Source of the DNA: Maritimibacter sp. HL-12
Lineage (GTDB): Bacteria > Pseudomonadota > Alphaproteobacteria > Rhodobacterales > Rhodobacteraceae
NCBI RefSeq assembly: GCF_900177545.1
Contig: NZ_FXBQ01000001.1
Span: 496,001 to 560,000 of the forward strand
Length of the DNA: 64,000 bases
Direction: 5' to 3'
Below, piece by piece: positions 57,396-64,000 of this stretch. Both the position numbers and the translations under genes were made by a program. The notes beneath the pieces are model-generated. The model saw only the letters and a program-made list of their open reading frames with translations. It was not told the origin of the DNA and did not search any database. Within the stretch, counting starts at the first letter, position 1. Every line of letters starts with the position of its first letter.

Positions 57396-58178
57396 TCAGA
57401 TGTCCTTGAAGATATTGTCGGTCTCGGCAAACTCGATGCGGCTTTCGTGGTGGGTGCCCTCGTTGATGTCGATCACCTCGACGCGCCCGTCCTGATGGCC
57501 GATCACCACCTTGTCGCAGATGTCGATGAACAGCCCGTTCTCGACCACGCCGGGGATCTGGTTCAGCACCAGGCCCAGCTTGCGCGCGTCCTCGATCCTT
57601 TGCAGGTGCAGATCGACGATGTGATTGCCCTCGTCGGTAACGAAGGGGGCCTCGCCGTTCATCCTCAGCGTGCCGCTGCGCCCGAGCACGTCCATCGCAT
57701 CGAGGCTTTCCTCGATCAGCGCCTTGGTGGTCTGCCAGCCGAACGGCACCACCTCCACCGGCAGCGGGAAGGCGCCGAGATGCTCGACATGTTTGGAAGG
57801 GTCGGTGATCACCACCATCGTGTCGGAGGCGGTGGCGACGATCTTCTCCTGCAACAGCGCGCCACCGCCGCCCTTGATCAGGTTGAGATCGTCATCGAAC
57901 TCGTCGGCCCCGTCGATGGTGAGATCGAGCCAGCGCGCCTCGTCGAGGCTCACCACCCTTATCCCCACCTGCGCGGCCAGTTCGGCCGTGCGCGTCGAGG
58001 TCGGCACGCCGATGATGCTCAGCCCCTCCTCGCGCACCCGTTCACCCAGCGCGCGCACCATCCAGGCCGCCGTCGAGCCGGTGCCGAGGCCCACCCGCAT
58101 CCGGTCTTCGACGAAATCCACCGCCCGCTTTGCGGCAACGAATTTCGCGGTATCTATCGGTGAAAGGTTGGATGACAT
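57396..58178 (-). CDS. rpiA: Ribose-5-phosphate isomerase A
   Basis: A 260-aa enzyme of the pentose phosphate pathway. Signature residues: VGLGTGSTAAWMVRAL, GVPTSTRTAELA, LTIDGADEFDDDLNLIKGGG (catalytic Asp/Glu region) and the Lys in QEKIVATAS. ATG 58178 with AAGGAG upstream is preferred over 58205. The C-terminus (IDINEGTHHESRIEF) is longer than in E. coli RpiA. Confidence 0.95.
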   Translation of the reverse strand: MSSNLSPIDTAKFVAAKRAVDFVEDRMRVGLGTGSTAAWMVRALGERVREEGLSIIGVPTSTRTAELAAQVGIRVVSLDEARWLDLTIDGADEFDDDLNLIKGGGGALLQEKIVATASDTMVVITDPSKHVEHLGAFPLPVEVVPFGWQTTKALIEESLDAMDVLGRSGTLRMNGEAPFVTDEGNHIVDLHLQRIEDARKLGLVLNQIPGVVENGLFIDICDKVVIGHQDGRVEVIDINEGTHHESRIEFAETDNIFKDI

Positions 58179-58301
58179 CCCCGGCTCCTTCAATCCCGTT
58201 TGCACCGCTTATAGAAAAGTTGCGGGAGAGAGGCGAGCAGCAAATGTCGGCGTGGTTGCCGCGCCCTTCCCTGTGATCGCGTGCGACCCTATATCTGCGC
58301 C

Positions 58302-58757
58302 ATGCCGATGCCATGGGCCTACCGACACGCCAGCAAGGACTGGAAAGCCTTCCTCGCCGACGCGAAGGATGGCCTCGGGCTTGAGAGCGACAACATGGCC
58401 TATACCGCCGTGCAAGGCGTGCTCGTCGCCTTCCGCCGTCGGCTCACGCCGCGCGAGGTAATGGCCTTCGCCGATGTGCTTCCGGCAGTGCTGCGCGCGC
58501 TTTTCGTCGCGGGCTGGAACCCGGACGAGGCACCGGCGCCTTGGGCCGCGCGCCCCGCGCTCGAAGCCGAAGCGCGCGCGTTCAGGCTGCACCACAACCT
58601 CACCCCCGACGCCCCGATCGCCGCCGTCGCCCGCTCCCTGCGCCGCGCCCTGCGCCAGCCAGACCTCGACCGCGTGCTTGCCCGGATCGGGCCGGAGGCG
58701 CAGGCGTTCTGGCAGGTCGACGCCCCGGCGGCCGACCTCGCCCGGCGGATCGTCTGA
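58302..58757 (+). CDS. DUF2267 domain protein
   Basis: 151 aa. The first part has the DUF2267 pattern (WKAFLADAKDGLGLESDNMA, then AVQGVLVAFRRRLTPREVMAFADVLP and LRALFVAGW). The rest is Ala/Arg-rich helix. A GTG at 58281 is an alternative start. Divergent from rpiA, nine bases before the DUF454 gene. Function unknown. Confidence 0.8.
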   Translation: MPMPWAYRHASKDWKAFLADAKDGLGLESDNMAYTAVQGVLVAFRRRLTPREVMAFADVLPAVLRALFVAGWNPDEAPAPWAARPALEAEARAFRLHHNLTPDAPIAAVARSLRRALRQPDLDRVLARIGPEAQAFWQVDAPAADLARRIV

Positions 58758-58766
58758 GGCGCGCCG

Positions 58767-59120
58767 ATGGTTCGTATCGCCTTCCTCGCACTTGGCTGGA
58801 GCGCGCTTGCGCTAGGGCTTGTCGGCGTGGCCTTGCCCGGCCTGCCCACCACCCCGTTCCTGCTCGTCGCCGCATTCGGGTTCAGCAAGTCCTCGCCGCG
58901 GCTGCGGGCCTGGCTGGCGGAGCATCCCCGCCTCGGTCCGCCGATCCGCGACTGGTCCGAGCGCGGCGCGATCTCGCGGCGCAACAAGACCCGGGCGGTT
59001 CTCGCGATCGGACTGGTGGTCGTGCTCAGCCTCGCTCTCGGCGCCCCCGCCTGGGTTCTGGCCCTGCAGGCAGCGGGCATCGCCATCGGTCTCGGATTCG
59101 TGCTCACGCGCCCGAGTTGA
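58767..59120 (+). CDS. YbaN/DUF454 inner-membrane protein
   Basis: 117 aa. It starts with GWSALALGLVGVALPGLPTT, the DUF454 signature, followed by PFLLVAAFGFSKSSPRLRAW and two C-terminal hydrophobic segments (about 80-112). Membrane protein of unknown function. Confidence 0.88.
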   Translation: MVRIAFLALGWSALALGLVGVALPGLPTTPFLLVAAFGFSKSSPRLRAWLAEHPRLGPPIRDWSERGAISRRNKTRAVLAIGLVVVLSLALGAPAWVLALQAAGIAIGLGFVLTRPS

Positions 59121-59218
59121 GGCCGCATCCGCGCCAAACCGGGCGCGATATGTCGCTTTCGGGATTGCCCGTCGGCCCGCCTGCGCCATCCTGACCCGGC
59201 AACCTTGGGAGCGCGCGT

Positions 59219-60598
59219 ATGTTTCTGTCTGTTTTCGACATGTTCAAGATCGGCATCGGCCCCTCGTCGTCACACACGATGGGGCCGATGGTGGCGGCCG
59301 GGCGCTTTCTCGACAAGCTGCGCGAAAGCCACCTCGTGGCGCATGGCCTGCGCGCCACCCTGCACGGCTCGCTGGCCCATACCGGCATCGGCCACGCCAC
59401 CGACCGGGCGGTGATCCTCGGTCTCGCGGGCTTCCTGCCCGACACCTACGACGCCGCTGCCGCCGAGACGACGCTTTCGCAGATTTCCGCCACCGGCCGG
59501 GTCTCACCCCCGGGCCTGCCGGAGCTTGCCTTCGCCCCGCCCCGCGATCTGGAGTTCGACAAGGGCGCGCCGCTCCCTGGCCACCCCAACGGGTTGGTGC
59601 TGATGGCCACCGACGCGCAGGCCGACGTGATCGTGCAGGAAACCTATTATTCCATCGGTGGCGGCTTCGTGGTCACCGAGGCCGAACAATCCGCCGAAGC
59701 CGCGCGCGACAGATCAGACGCCAAGGTCCACCCCTATCCATTTGAAACCGCCGCCGAAATGCTTGCCATGGCGCGCGAAAGCGGCAAGACCATCGCCGAG
59801 ATGAAACGCGCCAACGAGCGGGTGCACCGGCGCGAGGCGGAGATATCCGACGGGATCGCCCGGATCTGGCAGGTGATGAAGGATTGCATCGACCGGGGGC
59901 TGGACGAGGGCGGCGTGCTGCCCGGCGGGCTCGGGGTGAAGCGGCGCGCAGCGGCGATCCACGCCCGGCTGAAGGAGGAGGCCGGGCTCAACATCGCCCA
60001 GCCGCACATCGCCAACGAGTGGATGTCGGTCTACGCGATGGCGGTGAACGAGGAAAACGCCGCCGGCGGCCAGGTGGTGACCGCCCCCACCAACGGCGCG
60101 GCGGGCGTGGTGCCAGCGGTGATCCGCTACTGGCTCGATCACATGCCCGGTGCCAGCCGCGCGCGCCTGCCTGATTTTCTGCTCACCGCCGCCGCGATTG
60201 GCGGCGTGATCAAGCACAACGCCTCGATCTCGGGGGCGGAGGCAGGCTGCCAGGCCGAGGTCGGATCGGCCGCCGCGATGGCCGCCGCGGGGCTCGCGGC
60301 GGTGATGGGCGGCAGCCCCGGGCAGATCGAGAACGCCGCCGAGATCGCGCTGGAACACCACCTCGGGATGACCTGCGACCCGGTGCGCGGCCTCGTGCAG
60401 GTGCCCTGCATCGAGCGCAACGGGCTCGGCGCGATCAAGGCGGTCTCGGCCGCGGCACTGGCGATGCGCGGCGACGGGACGCATTTCATGCCGCTCGACA
60501 ACTGCATCCGCGCGATGTTCGAGACCGGCCGCGACATGAGCGAGAAATACAAGGAGACCGCGCTCGGCGGTCTTGCCGTCAACGTGCCGAACTGCTGA
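59219..60598 (+). CDS. sdaA: L-serine ammonia-lyase, iron-sulfur dependent
   Basis: A 459-aa single-chain enzyme: [19 protein letters not shown] at the N-terminus (beta domain), and the alpha domain with the 4Fe-4S ligands at about Cys344 ([11 protein letters not shown]), Cys386 (GMTCDPVRG) and Cys397 (QVPCIERN). It deaminates serine to pyruvate. ATG 59219 gives the family start. Its last 20 bases overlap the convergent thiN gene. Confidence 0.95.
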   Translation: MFLSVFDMFKIGIGPSSSHTMGPMVAAGRFLDKLRESHLVAHGLRATLHGSLAHTGIGHATDRAVILGLAGFLPDTYDAAAAETTLSQISATGRVSPPGLPELAFAPPRDLEFDKGAPLPGHPNGLVLMATDAQADVIVQETYYSIGGGFVVTEAEQSAEAARDRSDAKVHPYPFETAAEMLAMARESGKTIAEMKRANERVHRREAEISDGIARIWQVMKDCIDRGLDEGGVLPGGLGVKRRAAAIHARLKEEAGLNIAQPHIANEWMSVYAMAVNEENAAGGQVVTAPTNGAAGVVPAVIRYWLDHMPGASRARLPDFLLTAAAIGGVIKHNASISGAEAGCQAEVGSAAAMAAAGLAAVMGGSPGQIENAAEIALEHHLGMTCDPVRGLVQVPCIERNGLGAIKAVSAAALAMRGDGTHFMPLDNCIRAMFETGRDMSEKYKETALGGLAVNVPNC

Positions 60599-61250
60599 GC
60601 CCGGCGATCGCTGCCGAAAGCCCGGCGCGCGGCAGGATCACCAGGAGCCCCGCGCCGTCCGGTGTGATCTCGACCGGCCCGTCAAGCGCCAGGTTCGATG
60701 TGCCGACCCGCCCCCAGGGCGCAAGCTCCAGCCGCTCCAGCTCCCACACGAGGCCACGCGTGCTCACCACCACCTCGGCCATCGGAAACAGCGACACCCG
60801 GCTCTCGGGCGCAAGATCGAGCCGCAGGGGGCCGGGCGCGTGGAAACAGATGTCGTGCTCGCCGACGAGGATACAGGGCTTGTCGGCGTAGCGCACCAGC
60901 GCGTTGTAGCAGGCGAGTTCATGATCGAGCCTTCGGCCCATGAACCCGGCCCCCAGCACCAGCGGTGCCGCGATCGTGCGCAGCGCCTTGTCGAAATCGG
61001 TGCTGTCCTGCTCGGCGATCTCGTGCAGCGTGTCCGGATCGAGCCGGGCGCGGGTGGCCGCATCGAGGCTGTCGAGGTCTCCAATCACCCGCTCGGGGGT
61101 GAGCCCCATCTCCAGCGCGCGCGCCGCCGCGCCATCGCAAACCACGAGATTCGGGGCGCGCGTCAAGAGTTCGGAAACGGTTCGCGCGGTAAGCTCACCT
61201 CCGCCGAGAAGTGTGACCATTTCCAAAAAGGGTGATAAACTGCTTGCCAT
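60579..61250 (-). CDS. thiN: Thiamine diphosphokinase
   Basis: A 223-aa TPK. VTLLGGGELT at the start, LVVCDGAAARALEMGLTPER then VIGDLDSLD, and EQDSTDFDKALR, the substrate/Mg site, are the family motifs. It phosphorylates thiamine to TPP. ATG 61250 (MASSLSP) gives the full Rossmann strand; the frame runs open for another 1.1 kb through the antisense of the 838-aa gene. No riboswitch is seen before it. Confidence 0.92.
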   Translation of the reverse strand: MASSLSPFLEMVTLLGGGELTARTVSELLTRAPNLVVCDGAAARALEMGLTPERVIGDLDSLDAATRARLDPDTLHEIAEQDSTDFDKALRTIAAPLVLGAGFMGRRLDHELACYNALVRYADKPCILVGEHDICFHAPGPLRLDLAPESRVSLFPMAEVVVSTRGLVWELERLELAPWGRVGTSNLALDGPVEITPDGAGLLVILPRAGLSAAIAGLSSSAR

Positions 61251-61291
61251 GTGCCTAAATGTTTCCGTCTGCGAAACTAACCATAATCCCG

Positions 61292-61332
61292 CCGCGAAAA
61301 AATACCTCGATTTTCGCGGAATTGTGCAATTC
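61292..61332. promoter_or_regulatory. Two adjoining palindromes in the thiN / 838-aa gene divergent promoter
   Basis: CCGCGAAAA (61292-61300) and TTTTCGCGG (61311-61319) are perfect arms ten bases apart. Overlapping at one base, GAATTGTGCAATTC (61319-61332) is a perfect 14-bp palindrome. They sit in the middle of a 141-base divergent promoter, which is lower in GC than its surroundings. They may be operators or RNA hairpins. Confidence 0.5.
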
Positions 61333-61391
61333 TCGCAGGGGAGACATGGTAAACCTATTGTTGCTGGATCGGGGGAGAAAGCGACGAGTAC

Positions 61392-63908
61392 ATGGTGAGC
61401 ACAAGCAGGATCCTCACTGTTTCCTATGGCACTTTCAGCTGCACGCTGGAAGGATTCGATGATCCGTTCTCGACGATGAAGTCGATTGCCGAGTACTTCC
61501 GCGATCTTGCCGCGGATGACAGGTATTTCGGCGCGGAGCCGCCGACGCCGGATGCCGAAATGCTGCACCGGATCGCTGAGCGCGAGGTCAGGAAACGCGT
61601 TGAGGCGCGAATCAGTGAAAACGGCGTGGTGCTGCGCCAATCCGAAGAAAATTTCGATGAGCCCGGCCACGCCCTCCTCGCGGATGACGGCGAAGCCGAA
61701 GCCCTGCGCCGCGAAGCCGAGGAACACGCTGCCCGCGAAGCCGAAGCGAAAGCCGAACGCGAGGCGGCGGAACTTGACGCCAAACGCGCAGCCGAGGCCG
61801 AAGCAGCCCGCAAGGCCGAGGCAGAAGCAGAAGAGGCCCGCAAGGCCGAAGCCGAAGCCGAAGCGGCACGCAAAGCTGAGGCCGAAGCAGAAGAGGCCCG
61901 CAAGGCCGAAGCCGAAGCCGAAGCGGCACGCAAAGCTGAGGCCGAAGCCGAAGCGGCACGCAAAGCTGAGGCAGAAAGAGCCAGCGAAGCGGCCCGGGCG
62001 GAAGCGAAACGCCGCGCCGACGAAGAGGCAAAAGCCCAGGCCGAACGGCAAGCCCAGGCCGAGCGGGAAGCGGAAGCCAGGCGGGAGGCGGAAGCCAGGC
62101 GGGAGGCGGAAGCCGCGCGGGCTCGACGCGATGAACAGGAACGCGCCCGCCAGCATGCCGCCGCAGCGCCTGCAGCCGAAGCCGCCGGCGACATCTCGGC
62201 CGCGGCCAAACTCGCGCGCATCCGCGCCGTTGTCGAAGGGGCCCGTGGCCTCTCGGACGACGACGTGGAAGACGACGGCACCGATGCCTTCTTCGCCGGT
62301 AATCCGGTTGAGCCAAGCTACACCGAAGTGCTGGAAGACGCGCTTTCGCAAGCTGGCGACGCCGCCGGGATCGGCTTGGAACCGGACGAGGGCCGCACCG
62401 AACCCGAGGTGGCATCACAGCCGGTTGCCGCAAGTTTCGAGAATGACGACGCCGCGATCAGTGCGGTCATCGGCTCGCTCGGCCATCCGCCGGTGATGGA
62501 AGAAACCGACGACCCGGCCGCACAGCAAGCGCCGCAATCTCAAACCCCGCCTGCGGAACAGGACGATTTGGCCGCCGAGGCAGAAACGCCGGACGATGAA
62601 GACGAAACCGCCCGCGTCCTTGCTGCGCTGAAACAGGACAAGAGCCCTGATCGTGCCGATGAGACCGCGGACACCGAAGAAGCTGCCGTCGAACGCCGTC
62701 AGCCTGCGGCCCGCGTCATCAAGGTGCGGCGCAGCCCGGTGTGGCAGGAACCGGCCGCCGAGGTGCCGGCCGCGCCATCCGACGAGCCGGATACCGAGGA
62801 CACCGCAAGCGTCGATTTCGACTCCGACGAGTTCGCCGAGGTCGATGTGCCCGGTACAAGCTCGCTCTCGAAAGAGGAGGAGGCCGAACTGGCGGCGGAG
62901 CTGGCCGAGGTCGAGCGCGAATCGCGCGATATGGCAAGGCTGCAGCAGCCCGAAGCGCCCGAACCCGCGGATCGGGGAGAGGCCCTCCCCGTCGAGCACG
63001 AGGAAGCCCCGGCGGATCGTATCCGCGCCCGCAAAGCCACCCCGCGCACCGCTTTCGACGACCACGACATCAGCGAGACCGACGGCGCGATCGACCGGAT
63101 CCTGGCCAAGACCAACACCGAGCTCGAGAGTGGCGAAGCGTCGCGTCGGCACTCGGCGATCCGTCACCTCAAGGCGGCGGTTCAGGCCACCCGCGCCGAC
63201 CGCGAAGCCGAGGAAGGTCCGGTTGAGGAAGAAGATCCGCGCGACGCCTACCGTGCCGATCTTGAGCGTGTCGTTCGTCCGCGCCGCCCGACCGGCACCG
63301 GGGAAGCTGCTTCGGGCCGCCCGCCCCGCCGCCTTGCGCCGCTGGTGCTGGTGTCCGAACAGCGCATCGACGCGCCCAGGAACGAGGGCAACGCGCCCTC
63401 CGCCTTGCACACCGCCGCGCCAATACGCCCGCGCCGCGTGACCAAGGGCAACGTCGCCGTGGCGCGCGCCCTTCACGCGGTCGCAGAAGACGACGCCGAG
63501 GAAGGGAACGAAGACCACGCACCCAAGCCAAGGCTCGCCGAAGTCGATCCGCACGGCGAAACCGCGCCCGAAACGGTCACGTCCGAGGACAGCAGCGCCG
63601 AACCCCGGGAACAATCCGATCGTGAAGCGCTGTCGATGGGGTTTGCAGCCTTTCTCGAACAGCAAGGTGCGGCCGGTGCCGAGGAAACCGTCGAGGCCGC
63701 GGTTGCCTACATGACCCAGGAGGTCGGCAAGGCGAACGTAACCCGGCCGGAAGTGGTCTCCCTGGTGACCGGCACCCGTCCGGAGCTGTCGCGCCACGAC
63801 GTGTTGAGCACGTTGAGCCCGTTGATCGACAGCGGAAAGATCATCCGGCCGCGTCGCGCAACCTTCGTTCTCGGCGAGGCCAGCCGGTTCTACGACGCCG
63901 ACGATTGA
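61392..63908 (+). CDS. Large Ala/Glu-rich repeat protein of unknown function
   Basis: 838 aa. A conserved-looking N-terminal domain ([40 protein letters not shown], about 1-75) is followed by a helical charged region (about 95-250) with ten-residue repeats of the type [10 protein letters not shown], then an acidic disordered middle (about 270-700), and a C-terminal domain (about 740-838; [51 protein letters not shown]) that may be helical. No signal peptide or membrane segment. RBS GGGGGAG lies 14 bases upstream, a long spacing. Possibly a cytoskeletal or scaffold protein; function not assigned. A strong terminator follows. Confidence 0.85.
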   Translation: MVSTSRILTVSYGTFSCTLEGFDDPFSTMKSIAEYFRDLAADDRYFGAEPPTPDAEMLHRIAEREVRKRVEARISENGVVLRQSEENFDEPGHALLADDGEAEALRREAEEHAAREAEAKAEREAAELDAKRAAEAEAARKAEAEAEEARKAEAEAEAARKAEAEAEEARKAEAEAEAARKAEAEAEAARKAEAERASEAARAEAKRRADEEAKAQAERQAQAEREAEARREAEARREAEAARARRDEQERARQHAAAAPAAEAAGDISAAAKLARIRAVVEGARGLSDDDVEDDGTDAFFAGNPVEPSYTEVLEDALSQAGDAAGIGLEPDEGRTEPEVASQPVAASFENDDAAISAVIGSLGHPPVMEETDDPAAQQAPQSQTPPAEQDDLAAEAETPDDEDETARVLAALKQDKSPDRADETADTEEAAVERRQPAARVIKVRRSPVWQEPAAEVPAAPSDEPDTEDTASVDFDSDEFAEVDVPGTSSLSKEEEAELAAELAEVERESRDMARLQQPEAPEPADRGEALPVEHEEAPADRIRARKATPRTAFDDHDISETDGAIDRILAKTNTELESGEASRRHSAIRHLKAAVQATRADREAEEGPVEEEDPRDAYRADLERVVRPRRPTGTGEAASGRPPRRLAPLVLVSEQRIDAPRNEGNAPSALHTAAPIRPRRVTKGNVAVARALHAVAEDDAEEGNEDHAPKPRLAEVDPHGETAPETVTSEDSSAEPREQSDREALSMGFAAFLEQQGAAGAEETVEAAVAYMTQEVGKANVTRPEVVSLVTGTRPELSRHDVLSTLSPLIDSGKIIRPRRATFVLGEASRFYDADD
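61824..61948 (+). repeat. Exact 60-bp tandem repeat in the Ala/Glu gene
   Basis: Bases 61824-61888 recur exactly at 61884-61948, a 60-base unit in frame (20 residues, two ten-residue subunits such as [10 protein letters not shown] and [10 protein letters not shown]). Less exact 30-base units continue on both sides from about 61794 to 61980. Exact DNA identity suggests recent slippage or recombination. Confidence 0.85.
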
Positions 63909-63932
63909 GCCGCGCAATCGCAGCTTGCCTGC

Positions 63933-63970
63933 AAGGCGGAGTGGCCCCGGTCACTCCGCCTTGTCGTTTT
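63933..63970 (+). terminator. Terminator after the 838-aa gene
   Basis: AAGGCGGAGTG (63933-63943) and CACTCCGCCTT (63952-63962) pair perfectly over an eight-base loop, followed by GTCGTTTTCG. The stem also contains the end of the convergent gene on the minus strand. Confidence 0.75.
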
Positions 63971-64000
63971 CGTCCGGGTCGGGCCGGGCGACGCCGAGGA
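63951..64000 (-). CDS. C-terminal end of an unidentified convergent gene (partial)
   Basis: On the minus strand one frame ends LGVARPDPDENDKAE then TGA at 63951-63953, an acidic tail unlike the two other frames. It continues past the window edge, so identity is unknown. The short length leaves some chance that the frame is not coding. Confidence 0.4.
   Translation of the reverse strand, partial: LGVARPDPDENDKAE

Noticed and set aside
61251-61391. TPP riboswitch before thiN
   Set aside because: No THI-box conserved core is visible; the element is made of simple palindromes and thiN is not usually under this riboswitch.

Overview
The window is a high-GC, gene-dense bacterial chromosome segment. 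Gene content and protein signatures fit an alphaproteobacterium of the family Rhodobacteraceae (Roseobacter group): a tol-pal cluster with ybgC and cpoB next to tilS-ftsH, an hflK-hflC-DUF2065-degP cluster, formyl-THF ligase with folD genes, and a dispersed intergenic repeat with a TTCTTGGCAAAAATACTCC core. This assignment is inference from content; there is no rRNA marker. I see no tRNA, rRNA, CRISPR array, prophage or transposase.

Layout. 1-2.3 kb: end of carA, then an exopolysaccharide-type glycosyltransferase fused to an N-terminal MshEN-like (c-di-GMP type) domain, behind a CtrA-like box. 2.3-17.2 kb: a divergent polyamine locus. Leftward run gntR, class III aminotransferase, puuB, a fused 5-oxoprolinase/hydantoinase and a second gntR. 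Rightward run potF-potG-potH-potI-puuA and a second PuuB-like oxidase. The two runs are separated by a perfect 16-bp palindrome that recurs, imperfectly, in front of the aminotransferase. Together they would import putrescine-type amines, gamma-glutamylate them (PuuA), oxidise them (PuuB) and handle the products.

17.2-24.4 kb: housekeeping and stress genes (SRAP-type DNA-protein crosslink peptidase, GFA protein, periplasmic 5'-nucleotidase, DUF952, pyrD, arsC-like, MATE pump and two hotdog thioesterases). 24.4-32.8 kb: fatty-acid beta-oxidation: two MerR regulators, a 592-aa acyl-CoA dehydrogenase, a 70-aa unknown, thiolase and the FadB/J-type multifunctional enzyme; then pdeM and a crotonase. 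32.9-36.7 kb: one-carbon folate cluster with fhs, a canonical folD and a second folD that has lost key active-site residues. 36.7-46.4 kb: tam, ftsH, tilS, cpoB, pal, tolB, tolA, tolR, tolQ, ybgC. 46.4-51 kb: thpR, two unknowns, a MazG-like protein and ruvC-ruvA-ruvB. 51-61 kb: DUF1127, degP, DUF2065, hflC, hflK, gor, rpiA, DUF2267, DUF454, sdaA, thiN. 61.4-63.9 kb: an 838-aa Ala/Glu-rich protein with 10-residue repeats, then the tip of a convergent gene.

The most unusual items are the catalytically altered FolD paralogue beside Fhs, the polyamine locus that carries a 5-oxoprolinase and repeated TGATCA operators, the MshEN-glycosyltransferase fusion, a 39-codon ORF that links potH and potI by ATGA overlaps at both ends, and the promoter palindromes before fhs and before the 838-aa protein gene.
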